A stretch of DNA of 64,000 bases, from the NCBI GenBank assembly GCA_018660835.1, contig JABJJN010000021.1:118181-182180 (forward strand). The letters run 5' to 3'. This DNA comes from Gemmatimonadota bacterium. GTDB lineage: Bacteria > Latescibacterota > UBA2968 > UBA8231. Both the position numbers and the translations under genes were made by a program. The notes below the pieces were generated by a model. That model made no database searches. It was not told where the DNA came from and saw only the letters and a list, made by a program, of their open reading frames with translations. How positions within the stretch are numbered: the first letter of the stretch is position 1; each line of letters starts with the position of its first letter. Positions 26,104 to 35,269 of the stretch are shown here, one piece after another.

Positions 26104-28143
26104 TTACTTGAGGCGGATGACGCTGATCCCATAGACGATGAGTCGCGGGATCTCGAAGCTGACGCGACCATCCACGACTTTATGAGCCAGCACGAGAGGC
26201 TTCTTCATCTCCGGATAAACCCACTCGACACGATCTACCCTGGTATCGTCAGGAAGCAGCAGGTCGGCGCGGATAGGCCCCACGGGGATCGGCGTCTCCA
26301 TCGCGGCGTCCTCGTCCTGGCGATAGTTGATCCAGTGCACGGGTATTGCCGCGGTTTCCTCAGCACGCCAGACGCGGGTGCGGACCGACCAGGGTGCATC
26401 GGTGCGCAACCAGAAGCCGTCACACATATCTTCCAGTTTGGCAATCAGCGCCTGACCTTCGCGTGAATCGGGTAGGTGCGGATAGACCGGCATCTCCGGC
26501 TCGCCCGGCAACATGCGAAGCACCGTGGACTCGGGCTGCCAGTCGCTGCTCTGCCACCGGAACACGGAGCCGGCGGACCGGGCAAACAACGGATCCTGTT
26601 CACGCTTGCCGCCTTCGGCATCCATGGTCCCAGTGGCACCGGCGACGACCAGGGCGCCGCCTGCATCTACGTGCCGTTTTACGGCCGCGATCTCTGCGTC
26701 TCCCAGGCGGCGAATGTCGGGCAGGATAAGGGTCGGGAATTCATCAGCCCGCTCTGTCAGCTGGTCGTCGAACAGCAGGTCGTAAAGTACGTGCGCGTCT
26801 TCGAGCCACTCAGAGATCCGTTTCAGCGCATCGAGATAGTCCTCTTCGCTCAGGCGTTCGGCCCGTCGCGGGTAAACGAGCCCGACTTGAGATATCGGCG
26901 TTGCCGGGTGCAGTAGATCCTCGTGTTCGGCGACGAAGCGCTGGTAGCGGATGATGGGACCGTAATAGTCTTCGGGTGCGATCCGTGTGGTCTCCTCACC
27001 CTCCAAATTGGGCGGGCCGGCGTGAAAACAGGGAGAAACGCCTCCGTGGGCGGCCGCCTCACCTGCCCAGACGCGCCAGCGCCGGTAGTCGTATTTGTTG
27101 ATGACGAAAGGCCGGCCGCCGCCGGCCACGTGCATGTGCCGGGCGTTCAGTCCCATGTCGGCGATGTAGCCCTGTTCGATGGAACTGCCCCATCGGTGCG
27201 GTCCCTGACTGTACCAGATGTAATCCTCGCCGCGACCCCACAAATCGGCTGGCAGACCGGCGCGCTCGTCGTTGACCCGCATCCCGTACTTGTGATACCA
27301 CTGGGCGGCCAGCAGGTCCGGTCGCAGGGAGCGGCCGTAGTCGATGAACACTTCGTCGAAGGCGTTCTTGCGTCGGTGAGCGGCGGCCTGTTCGAGGATC
27401 GCCAGGTAGCGGTGCTTCAATTCGTCAGGTGCCGTCGCCGCCGGCTCTCGCGCATCGGCGGCGGCATCGTAGTCGCCATCGAAGAGGCGGTCCAGATCGG
27501 CGCCGTCGAAGACCGGACGCATGTGCGTCCGGATGATGTCTGCGCAGTAGCCACAACCGCAGAAGCCTTCAAAGTTGTGGGTTGCATTGAACCCGTCGAG
27601 CCCCAGGTCGATCCCCTTGCGGACCATGGCCTTTAGCGTTTGCAGCCACACCGGGTTAGAGATGCAGCCGCTGTAGACATAGTACGGGCGACCTTCGATA
27701 TGCCTCCGATGCTGTGCACCCGACGCGTCCAGCGAATTGCCCGCCGTCGCCGAATCGGCCGGCGACTCGCCGAGCAACTCCGGGGTCCAGATCCTGTCCC
27801 AGCTGCCGAACAGACCCTTCCCCGTTTCGTGATCGGCGTTGTGCCAGCACATCGAGAACTGGCCGACGACACGGGCGCCAGCTTCCTGGATCTTGGGGAT
27901 GAGGTTCGCGGCGAGTAGGAGATTCTCCTCGATCCCCAGGGCGGGCATCCCCGGCCATTGCCGGACGACGTCCGGATCGTCGGCGAGACCGTAGAAATCG
28001 ACGCCGAAGTTGCCTATCTGGACGACCTGCACCTTACCTCGGCGAACGTGATCCACGACCAGGTCGGCCGTCGGCAGGTTCCAGTATTCGATGATGCGGT
28101 TGAACCAAAACCCTGTATGCATTGCCTGCCCCGATTCAACCAT
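26104..28143 (-). CDS. Glycoside hydrolase-like protein with TIM barrel and GATase-like domain
   Basis: 679 residues from ATG 28143 (GGAG nine bases before). The longest frame extends 177 bases further into what looks like a decayed oxidoreductase, so that start is rejected. The N-terminal half reads as a TIM-barrel glycosidase: VVQIGNFGVDFYG, a Cys cluster GFCGCGYCADIIR, DEVFIDYGRS and a central HVAGGGRPFV. From about residue 430 a Rossmann-like segment (TLILPDIRRLGDAEIAAVKR, GGALVVAGATGT) resembles the beta-galactosidase trimerisation/GATase-like domain. The end is a beta-rich domain. No signal peptide. Probably acts on carbohydrate; the exact family and catalytic acids are not certain. Confidence 0.7.
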   Translation of the reverse strand: MVESGQAMHTGFWFNRIIEYWNLPTADLVVDHVRRGKVQVVQIGNFGVDFYGLADDPDVVRQWPGMPALGIEENLLLAANLIPKIQEAGARVVGQFSMCWHNADHETGKGLFGSWDRIWTPELLGESPADSATAGNSLDASGAQHRRHIEGRPYYVYSGCISNPVWLQTLKAMVRKGIDLGLDGFNATHNFEGFCGCGYCADIIRTHMRPVFDGADLDRLFDGDYDAAADAREPAATAPDELKHRYLAILEQAAAHRRKNAFDEVFIDYGRSLRPDLLAAQWYHKYGMRVNDERAGLPADLWGRGEDYIWYSQGPHRWGSSIEQGYIADMGLNARHMHVAGGGRPFVINKYDYRRWRVWAGEAAAHGGVSPCFHAGPPNLEGEETTRIAPEDYYGPIIRYQRFVAEHEDLLHPATPISQVGLVYPRRAERLSEEDYLDALKRISEWLEDAHVLYDLLFDDQLTERADEFPTLILPDIRRLGDAEIAAVKRHVDAGGALVVAGATGTMDAEGGKREQDPLFARSAGSVFRWQSSDWQPESTVLRMLPGEPEMPVYPHLPDSREGQALIAKLEDMCDGFWLRTDAPWSVRTRVWRAEETAAIPVHWINYRQDEDAAMETPIPVGPIRADLLLPDDTRVDRVEWVYPEMKKPLVLAHKVVDGRVSFEIPRLIVYGISVIRLK

Positions 28144-28537
28144 TCCATTCGACTCCAAGATTATGTTGCAAGTGATCCCATTGCGCAGCGTCGGCGTACT
28201 CTCGATCGAGATCCAACCGGGCCAGATCGCCTGGTACGTTCGGACCTCGGCAACCACATGCATTGCCGCCGACGCGAGAAGCCAGAGCATGGCATCGTAT
28301 TCATGGAAGTCCGAGGCCATAGCGGAGCAGGTCCCGGCTCACTTGCGGATCGTTGTAACAGATCTTATTTCTCACCGTCTCGATGATATTGCCATCTTGC
28401 ATCAGGCGCCTGGCCTGTCGGTGACTGTCGACCTGGCGGGGGCTCTGAGCGACCATCAACACCACGTCGGCTCGGCTGCCTGAACTGCAGCCGATCACGC
28501 CGATGCTAAGAGTTTCCGTGTCTCGTCTGTCAGTCAT
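28144..28537 (-). pseudogene. Degraded Gfo/Idh-type oxidoreductase remnant
   Basis: Two frames carry pieces of one family in the right order. The first (from 28537) starts LSIGVIGCSSGSRADVVLMV, like a dinucleotide-binding N-terminus. The second (downstream of about 28320) reads ASDFHEYDAMLWLLASAAMH and TPTLRNGITCNIILE, matching the HDxDxMxWLLG region and following strands of Gfo/Idh/MocA proteins. The frames are offset, and the EKP catalytic segment between them is absent, so I infer frameshift plus deletions. No complete product is possible. The evidence is by eye, and the N-terminal half is the weaker match. Confidence 0.45.
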
Positions 28538-28955
28538 GGGTTCCGTCGGGTCTTAGGGTATGGGGTAAATGACGGCAGTCAAGGTCCAGAGCAAGCTGCA
28601 CTGTCCAGGTGTTCCAGTCCTCGCGATGCCCACGTGTCTGCTTCCCGTTTCCGGGTTTGCCTGGCTGAGGTCTGACGAACGATAATAGTCCCTTGACCGT
28701 TGCTTTCCCCGTAAAGCACCCGCCACATCTGTCCAGATGATTCGGTTTGACGCAACAAAGAGAATGATTGCGCCTGACCAAACCGCAGTTGGCACGACCG
28801 AGGCCTTGCCACGACGTGCAAGATGATCATGCCTGGAGTCGGGGCGTACTACGGCAATCGAGTTTCCTATTCTATGGCACCCTTCAGTTCCGTCGGCTGT
28901 CCCAGTCCCATGGGACATTCTGTCCGCACTGGGTGCGGACCTGTGAGGTCACACG
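28538..28955. other. Gene-free stretch before the GH32-like gene
   Basis: 418 bases. Short frames are present on both strands, but none has a convincing start or recognisable motif. A GAGGT ribosome site occurs just before 28956. No clear promoter or repeat is visible. It may be residue of the decayed oxidoreductase region. Confidence 0.35.
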
Positions 28956-30392
28956 ATGAACCAGGACAGAGATCGTCCGATCTATCACTACCTGCCCGCG
29001 GAGGGTCTGCTATGGGATCCATGCGCCGCCATGTTCTGGCAGGGGCGCTACCACCTATTCTTCTTGTACACGTCGTGGGAGGGATCCGGACCCCCGCGTC
29101 GCACCGACGGGTACATGTACAAGTCCTGGGCTCACATCTCCTCTGCAGACCTGGTTAATTGGGATGGCCATCCCAACGCGATCGACCGTGGGCAGACCGG
29201 TAACATCTTTCTCTTCAACGGGATCCCGACCCTCATCTACCCACACCCGGATGGGGGCGGTGCAAGCTGTATCGCCACCAATCCTGCGGGTGATCTCATG
29301 AGCTGGCAGGATGAGCCCAGGGATCCTGTACTGCGACACCCGGTCCAGGGACCGGGACTGTTTCCGGACAACAACGACGTTACCGCGTGGCAACAGGGAG
29401 AGTGGTGCTACGCGCTGACCGGGACTCGGGGTACGCCAGGAACTGGGGACACACAGAACCTGTTCCGCTCGCGTGACTTCGACGCATGGGAGTACATGCA
29501 TCCCTTCTATGAGTCTGACAGGCGATGGACTGACGCCAAGGACGACTGCTCCTGTCCCGATTTCTTCAAGATGGGTTCGAAGTGGATGCTGCTGCACTTC
29601 TGTCATCAGCGTCCCAGTGGGAGCAGGTATTACCTGGGCCGTTTCGAGGACGACCGGTTTTATCCGGAAACCTTTGAACGCATCAACTGGCCAGGTGGCA
29701 ATATACATGCATCCAGAACCATGCTGGATGAAAAGGGGCGCCGCATTCTGTTCGCCAACCTGAATGAGGGGCGCAGCATGAGTGCCTGCCTGGAGTCCGG
29801 CTGGCACGGCGTCATGAGTCTGCCCGTGGTGATCTCTCTCGCTGCGGACGGGAATTCCCTCTGCTACGAGCCGGTCGCCGAACTACAAGCTCTGCGACAG
29901 GATCACGAGCAGCTTGTGAATGTTGATGTTGCAGCCGACACAGAGGTTCCAGTGCCACGGGCCCGAGGCGACTGTCTGGAGTTGTGCCTGGAGGTGGAAC
30001 CCGGGGGCGCCACCGAATTCGGCCTGAAGGTGCGCTGCGCTCCAGACGGCAGCGAAGAAACCATCGTATCCCTCACCTCTGAGCCATCAAGTATCCAGAT
30101 TGACTATCGCAGAGCGAGCCTGCGAGACGACCTGACGTATCAAGATGAAACCAGGATCCAGGCAGCCCCATTTGATTTCAAGCAAGGGGAACATATCAGA
30201 CTGCGGGTTTTCCTTGACCGCTCGGTGCTGGAGGTGTTTGCCGGCGACCGACGCTATATGGCGCAGCGGATCTACCCGACTTCTCCCGAAGCGGTGGAGG
30301 TGAGGCTTTTCAGCCGGGGGGGGCACACCCTCTTCAAGCGCTTGTCCGTGTGGAAGATGGGCGGCGATCTGCGCAGGCAGGAGGGTGCGTAA
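28956..30392 (+). CDS. Divergent GH32-like (beta-fructosidase fold) protein
   Basis: 478 residues with a five-bladed propeller and a C-terminal sandwich. Nucleophile region LLWDPCAAMFWQGRYHLFF has Asp21 in place of the WMNDPNG Asp. The RDP-like site is DNNDVTAWQQGEW (Asp141). The acid/base motif of GH32, ECPD, reads SCPDFF (Ser199): the catalytic Glu is gone. The sandwich domain keeps LRVFLDRSVLEVFAGDRRYM, the classic GH32 C-terminal signature. No signal peptide, so cytoplasmic. With Ser for Glu, normal retaining hydrolysis of fructosides is doubtful. It may be a different activity or a sugar-binding relative. An ATG with GAGG upstream sets the start. Confidence 0.82.
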   Translation: MNQDRDRPIYHYLPAEGLLWDPCAAMFWQGRYHLFFLYTSWEGSGPPRRTDGYMYKSWAHISSADLVNWDGHPNAIDRGQTGNIFLFNGIPTLIYPHPDGGGASCIATNPAGDLMSWQDEPRDPVLRHPVQGPGLFPDNNDVTAWQQGEWCYALTGTRGTPGTGDTQNLFRSRDFDAWEYMHPFYESDRRWTDAKDDCSCPDFFKMGSKWMLLHFCHQRPSGSRYYLGRFEDDRFYPETFERINWPGGNIHASRTMLDEKGRRILFANLNEGRSMSACLESGWHGVMSLPVVISLAADGNSLCYEPVAELQALRQDHEQLVNVDVAADTEVPVPRARGDCLELCLEVEPGGATEFGLKVRCAPDGSEETIVSLTSEPSSIQIDYRRASLRDDLTYQDETRIQAAPFDFKQGEHIRLRVFLDRSVLEVFAGDRRYMAQRIYPTSPEAVEVRLFSRGGHTLFKRLSVWKMGGDLRRQEGA

Positions 30393-30571
30393 CCCCATTG
30401 AAGTAACGGCGGCAGCGAAATGTTCTGCGACAAGGCATGGACGATGGATATGGGACAAATCTATCTATCGCGGAGTGACGTCGACGATCTGGTCCAATCC
30501 ACGCGGCATTCTGCGCCGAGTATCGTGGTCCGCCGCCGGCCTGAATTGACCGCGCAGAGGGCGGCCGTTGC

Positions 30572-30603
30572 ATCGCGTGATCCGCTCCGAGAGATCACGC
30601 GAT
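30572..30603. terminator. 11-bp perfect hairpin between convergent genes
   Basis: ATCGCGTGATC and GATCACGCGAT form an uninterrupted 11-base stem with a 10-base loop, between the ends of the GH32-like gene (30392) and the CBS gene (30628, opposite strand). No T-tract on either strand. Its position suits a shared transcript-end structure. Confidence 0.5.
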
Positions 30604-30627
30604 ACAACCAAGCCTCCGTGGCAGAGT

Positions 30628-31053
30628 TCAGCCCTTGTTGCGGCTCCAGCGGTCGCGCACGGCCGGCTGTCGGATGGCGCGCAGGATATCGAAGCGCGTA
30701 ACAGCCCCAACGAGACGGCCCTCCTCGACGACGGGAAAACGCCGGAAGGACTTCTTCAGGAACAGGCCTGCCGTGTAATAGATGTCCATCGTCGGCGGAA
30801 TCGTTACCAGTTCCGTCGTCATCAGGTCGCCGACCAGATCGCGCACGTTCTCCGGTTCGGCAGAGCGGGCTACCAACTGGAGGCAGTCTTTTTCTGTGAG
30901 AATGCCCAACAGCGTGCCGTCGGCGTCGACGACGGGAGCCCCCGTGACCCTGTTTTTGAGCAGAAAATCGATCGCGTCGAGGACAGGCGTCGATGGCGAC
31001 AAGGTGGGTACCTTGGTGTCCATGACATCCTGCACGGTGGGTAGTGGCTGCAT
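30628..31053 (-). CDS. Twin CBS-domain protein
   Basis: 141 residues made of two CBS motifs (about 6-62 and 73-130): VQDVMDTKVPTLSPSTPVLD, GAPVVDADGTLLGILTEKD, then VGDLMTTELVTIPPTM, FRRFPVVEEGRLVGAVTRFD. Stand-alone CBS pairs bind adenine nucleotides and sense energy state. No catalytic domain is attached. It is followed on the same strand upstream by an EamA transporter about 180 bases away, probably not co-transcribed. Partner unknown. Confidence 0.9.
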   Translation of the reverse strand: MQPLPTVQDVMDTKVPTLSPSTPVLDAIDFLLKNRVTGAPVVDADGTLLGILTEKDCLQLVARSAEPENVRDLVGDLMTTELVTIPPTMDIYYTAGLFLKKSFRRFPVVEEGRLVGAVTRFDILRAIRQPAVRDRWSRNKG

Positions 31054-31234
31054 GGCGACTCTCCTGGAAAGAGGGGGCCGTGAATCTGCAAAGGGCGCTT
31101 ACAGCACAAACGTAGTCACCTAGGCCGAAGCAGACGAACCGCCCGCTCCCGTTGAATCGTTGGACGTGGCGGCGACGGCGATGTTCCGGTCCCGTGGCGC
31201 AGAAAGGATCAGTCTTCTAGCGCCCATGATGCGA

Positions 31235-32143
31235 TCAACCGAACGCCACAAAAGCGAGGCCCACAAGAAGAACCAGCACACCCATGATTTTTGGCCCCGA
31301 TAGAGACTCGCCAAGAAACAGGACACCCATGCTCACGCCGATGGGGATGCTGATCTGCCGGAAGGCGACGATGTAACTGATATTCTGGGCGAAGGCCATG
31401 GCAACCAGCACCAGACCGTAGGTCACATAGATGGCCACGCCGGCACTGGCGGCAATCCAACGATCGTCTCTGAGCACGCGTCGCAATGAACTTCGACTGA
31501 CGGGCCTGCTGATGATCTGGAGCAAGAGCCAACACGTCGACGACAGAGCTTGCCAGCAAGCGAACAATAAGGAGCGTTCCACGAGGGACGCGCTCCAGTC
31601 GCTGATATTCCTCAGATAGCGCAGTGTTTCGTCATCGACGATGGAGTATCCTGCGGTACCCACCGCAGCGACCAGGGCAAACAGGCAACTGGCATTCCAA
31701 TAGTTTCGCAAGCTCAGGTCTGTGAATCTACGCATGGGAATCAGGAAACAGCCGACGACGATGAGTGTCGCGCCGAGGGCGCACCAGGTTGACAGTTGCC
31801 CGCCCCGTCCCAGCAAGAAGGTCGTTGCCATGACCACCAGGATCGGCGAGGAGCGTGCCATCGGGTACGCAATGGATATATCGCCGGATCGGTAGGCTGC
31901 CGCCAGAGACGTACAGTAGAGGGCCTGGAAGAATCCCGTTAGAACGAGGCCCCACCACACGGCCTGTGGCCACGAGCGCATCACGTCTGTGTGCAGAATC
32001 AACAGGGGACTGAGCAGCAAGAAGCCTGTGGCATTCGCCACGAGAAAAAAGGAAGACGTCGGCGTGCGGGTCTTGCCGACGAAGTTCCAACCTGCGTGCA
32101 GGATCGCCGACACCAGCACCAAGCCGAGAGCAAGCAGGCTCAT
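31235..32143 (-). CDS. EamA/DMT-family membrane transporter
   Basis: 302 residues with about ten hydrophobic helices and the internal two-fold EamA repeat: the first half starts LVSAILHAGWNFVGK and contains GDISIAYPMARSSPIL, the second contains NISYIVAFRQISIPIGVSMG and ends LGESLSGPKIMGVLVLLVG. Such proteins export amino acids, amines or other metabolites across the inner membrane. No neighbour indicates the substrate. The start is the ATG at 32143. Confidence 0.88.
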   Translation of the reverse strand: MSLLALGLVLVSAILHAGWNFVGKTRTPTSSFFLVANATGFLLLSPLLILHTDVMRSWPQAVWWGLVLTGFFQALYCTSLAAAYRSGDISIAYPMARSSPILVVMATTFLLGRGGQLSTWCALGATLIVVGCFLIPMRRFTDLSLRNYWNASCLFALVAAVGTAGYSIVDDETLRYLRNISDWSASLVERSLLFACWQALSSTCWLLLQIISRPVSRSSLRRVLRDDRWIAASAGVAIYVTYGLVLVAMAFAQNISYIVAFRQISIPIGVSMGVLFLGESLSGPKIMGVLVLLVGLAFVAFG

Positions 32144-32209
32144 GGACGGTTGCGCAGCAGAATTCGGTGGTTCACCGGCAGAATGCTCGTGACGTCAATC
32201 CGGCTTCAC

Positions 32210-32602
32210 TCATGTAGGCTGCGCAAGCAACTGCTCTTCGCCGTCGAACCAAGCGTCGACTCGGTCCCAATAGAAGGCGACGTACTCGGCGATGTCCGGG
32301 CATGGGTCGACGGGTTCCGGGTAGCCCCAGACGGCATTCTCCGACACTTTGTCTCCAACTCTCACAGACCAGTACCTGGCCTCGCCTTTCCACGGTCACG
32401 TACTGCCGTGATCGGTGGGTTCCAGTAGATCCATGCGCACGTCATGAATGGGAAAGTAGAATACAGGGGGGTGATGAGTCTCAAGCATTACAAGCGCCTT
32501 GGTGCTGTCAGCGATGGTCTCGTCATTGAAAATCACTCGCACTCGGCGAGGGGCTTGTTCCATTACAACAGATGGGGTCGCGGCGTCTGGATTCGTCGGC
32601 AT
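32210..32602 (-). CDS. DUF427 protein interrupted by in-frame TGA at conserved Cys (nonsense or selenocysteine)
   Basis: Codons 1-68 read RVRVIFNDETIADSTKALVM, ETHHPPVFYFP and VRMDLLEPTDHGST. Then comes TGA (32398-32396), and the same frame continues PWKGEARYWSVRVGDKVSEN, YPEPVDPCPDIAEYVAFYWD to a stop at 32210. Together these make a full DUF427 protein of about 130 residues. The family normally has Cys-Pro-Trp/Tyr-Lys-Gly here, so TGA replaces the conserved Cys codon and no frameshift is needed. Either the gene has a nonsense mutation or TGA is read as selenocysteine. A short hairpin with a GTA loop lies 20 bases after the TGA (32381-32367). DUF427 function is unknown. The upstream and downstream genes are unrelated. 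Confidence 0.75.
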
Positions 32603-32842
32603 GTTTCATCTCCGTTGGGGACCTGTCAAGAATATGCCACCAAGGCCCCACAGGTCCACGAGAGGTTCAAACAACTTGACATGATAGTGCCGACCTTCCG
32701 ATCATCGGAGTGATCGCGCAGCAGGACGCGACCGGTCCGCGGAAAGGGCTCAGCCCACCTGTCGGTTACATCTCGGTGATTTCACCGGCATCCTTCCTCG
32801 CCCTCCACGCGGACCTTGGGCGCTTCTCGATGGAGGACTGCC

Positions 32843-34096
32843 GTGGCCTATCGCCGCCTTCCTGTCGTACCTGATCTCGATCATCTCAAGAACCAAGCCA
32901 AACGCCTGCTCAGCGCTCTCCGCGACGGTGAAACTGCCGCTGGCGCTGATTTCACTGCGTTTCATCCTGATGTCCCTTCTGCATCAGCAGCGAAGCTCAC
33001 CGATGCGCAACTGGTGTTGGCACGCTCATATCGACAACCGAGTTTCGCTCGCCTGCTGACAACGGCAAGAATCCAGCGTGCTCTTCACAGCAATGATGTC
33101 GATGCGCTGCAAGCGATTGCCGCAGATGACCCGGAGTCCCTACAAGCATTCTCGACGATCCAACATGGACAGGGGCGCCCACGGGAGTTCAGCGAAGCGA
33201 GGCGTGTCTCCCGCAGCAATGTGTTTGCATTCCTGAGAGCCCACGCTCCAGACCTGTCCGTTGACGATCTCAAGCTCATCAACGGTGGGCAACACGGTGG
33301 CGGGTTGGTGCTTCGCTACGGCAACGACCAAGTCGTGAAGGTGCCGAAGAATGGCACCCGCAAGGGGCTACTGAAAGAAGCGGCTATTCTGGAATACATT
33401 CGACGTCAGGACCTGCCGATCACGGTCCCAGAGCCACTTGAGGTTCATGAGAAGGGTTTCTTTGCCGTCTATCGAATGCCTGAAGGTGATGGGCAGGCGC
33501 TCACGCCCGCTGTCCTGGCGAGGTTGAGCGACGCCGATCTGGAAGTGGCGATCCGCTCAATCGCCCAATTCTTCCACGTTCTGCATACACACCGGTTCCC
33601 GAACTCGGTTCTGCAGCACGTTCCTGAGGCTCACGACGGCTACGATGTGGCGCCCGCACGAATGCGACGGAAGATCCAGTTTATTCGTGAGCATAGTTCC
33701 GACTACGACACGGATCGGTGGGAGGAGAATCTTGATCGCCTCGAGCCTTCCCTCATCCAGGTGTTGGCCCTGGCCCAGTGTGATCCGCAGACGGGATTCT
33801 TCGAGGCCATCGACGGCAATCTGACCCGTCTGTCCATGGGCAGCTTCTACGATGCCACGCGCCACGATCCAGCGATTGATATCCACGACTTCATGCTGGA
33901 GGTGCAGTCTGATCTTGAAGATGAGGACAGGATCCGCCAGATCTGCGACTGGCTCGTCGAGCACTATACATCAGACGATCCCAATCTGGCAGCCAAGATC
34001 GAGTATGGCTTAATGGGGCATGAAGTCAGATGGGCCCATATCCGCGTGCGTCGCCAAGTGCGGAAACTGGATCGGAGTAACGACGGCGTCAGGTGA
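32843..34096 (+). CDS. APH-like kinase-fold protein with ankyrin-type N-terminal segment
   Basis: 417 residues from GTG 32843, chosen for the GGAGG six bases upstream. The N-terminus (PDLDHLKNQAKRLLSALRDG) is the leader seen in many bacterial ankyrin-repeat proteins, followed by a helical stretch to about 125. From about 135 the protein resembles aminoglycoside/homoserine phosphotransferases: LINGGQHGGGLVLRYGNDQVVKVPKNG (ATP-binding Lys), FFAVYRMPEGDG (hinge). The catalytic loop is divergent: AIDGNLTRLSMG replaces HGDxxxxN, and DIHDF may supply the metal Asp. The missing His makes its kinase activity uncertain. Convergent with the methyltransferase gene; no resistance context. Confidence 0.65.
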   Translation: MAYRRLPVVPDLDHLKNQAKRLLSALRDGETAAGADFTAFHPDVPSASAAKLTDAQLVLARSYRQPSFARLLTTARIQRALHSNDVDALQAIAADDPESLQAFSTIQHGQGRPREFSEARRVSRSNVFAFLRAHAPDLSVDDLKLINGGQHGGGLVLRYGNDQVVKVPKNGTRKGLLKEAAILEYIRRQDLPITVPEPLEVHEKGFFAVYRMPEGDGQALTPAVLARLSDADLEVAIRSIAQFFHVLHTHRFPNSVLQHVPEAHDGYDVAPARMRRKIQFIREHSSDYDTDRWEENLDRLEPSLIQVLALAQCDPQTGFFEAIDGNLTRLSMGSFYDATRHDPAIDIHDFMLEVQSDLEDEDRIRQICDWLVEHYTSDDPNLAAKIEYGLMGHEVRWAHIRVRRQVRKLDRSNDGVR

Positions 34097-34114
34097 GGCC
34101 CATTGGTACCAGAT

Positions 34115-35269
34115 TCACTGGTCGAAGCGGACGAGCATCTGCGACTCAGGTCGTCGCACGAGCCACCCGCCTCGCGGTGCTCGCTTATCCGCAGCGGCGG
34201 GCCAAATCTCGATCTTGCAGCGCTGGCGTGAAGGTGCCCCAAGATTCACCCATTCACGGTAGAGGTCGCACAGTCGGTCCCATGCATCTGCTGGCCCAAA
34301 TATCTCGCAGCCCTCCAGCGTGATCAGGCAACTCCCCTCGAGTCCGGAACCGGAAAGCAGCCACCAGTTTGGACGGATGGTGTGGCACGACATGCCGCCG
34401 AGTGTTGCGAAGAAGACGATGTCTACCAGGCGATGCTGGTGTAGATACTTCCGCCAGAGGGACCAGGGCGCGGCGGGACGATTGCTTCCACCCTCGCGCA
34501 TGCGTTCCAGAAGGCGGTCTCGCTCACTTTTTGATAGTGGCTCCACACCATGATGACCCGTAAACAGCATAAAACCAGGCAGCATGAAGACATGGCCTGC
34601 GAGATGGTCTTTCCTGCGAATCAGTCGCGTGAGGAGGCAGTAGCAGTCCCCGGGGATGGCGGCCAGTGTGGCGACGAGGATGCCACCGACCTTCAACTGA
34701 TCCCTCCAAGCCGGAAAGATCTCGGGGACGGCGACGGTCGTCACGATCCGATCGAAAGGCGCTTGGGGCGGGAGGCCACCCGTTGCGTCGGCTCTGTGAA
34801 CGGTGACATTCCGCGCCTTCGCCAACTTCAGATGGCTCCGAGCCAATGCGGCGATTCTCGATTGAATATCCATGGTGTCGACCCGGCCCTTGGGACCCAC
34901 GAGGTGGCCAAGTAGTCCCGCATTCCATCCTGTGCCGGCGCCGATTTCCAGGACCCGATTGCCGCGCTCGACATTGAGGGCTTCGAGCATGCCTGCAACG
35001 AGTGACGGCTGTGACGTGGAACTGGGCGGATTCAAGTGGCTTACAAGGGCTTCGTCGGCATAGATACTGCGGAGTTGGTGTCGAGTGGGCCGCAGGGGGG
35101 CGACGTGAACCAGTCTGCGACGTTTGCCAAAGGTGTAGTAACGCTCGACGAACAGGTGGCGCGGGACGGCGCGGAAGGCCGCCTCGACAGCCGGGGTGCG
35201 TACCCCACCGGCTACGCGGAGCATATCGAGAAAGGGTTGCTCGAACTCATCGTACGGATCATTAATCAT
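34115..35269 (-). CDS. Protein-L-isoaspartate O-methyltransferase-like protein
   Basis: 384 residues. The N-terminal 210 are PCMT-like: VEAAFRAVPRHLFVERYY, SSTSQPSLVAGMLEAL, RVLEIGAGTGWNAGLLGHL (SAM motif I), DRIVTTVAVPEIFPAWRDQL and GGILVAT. SAM-dependent repair of isoaspartyl residues is the family role. About 175 extra C-terminal residues (ending LVRFDQ) have no recognised fold, so the protein is longer than the usual 210-residue enzyme and resembles the ones attached to maturation systems. It overlaps the histidine phosphatase stop by eight bases and closes a three-gene minus-strand operon. Confidence 0.82.
   Translation of the reverse strand: MINDPYDEFEQPFLDMLRVAGGVRTPAVEAAFRAVPRHLFVERYYTFGKRRRLVHVAPLRPTRHQLRSIYADEALVSHLNPPSSTSQPSLVAGMLEALNVERGNRVLEIGAGTGWNAGLLGHLVGPKGRVDTMDIQSRIAALARSHLKLAKARNVTVHRADATGGLPPQAPFDRIVTTVAVPEIFPAWRDQLKVGGILVATLAAIPGDCYCLLTRLIRRKDHLAGHVFMLPGFMLFTGHHGVEPLSKSERDRLLERMREGGSNRPAAPWSLWRKYLHQHRLVDIVFFATLGGMSCHTIRPNWWLLSGSGLEGSCLITLEGCEIFGPADAWDRLCDLYREWVNLGAPSRQRCKIEIWPAAADKRAPRGGWLVRRPESQMLVRFDQ

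Noticed and set aside
32210..32602. Frameshift in the DUF427 gene
   Set aside because: Translation on both sides of the TGA is in the same frame, so a single stop codon and not an indel separates the halves.
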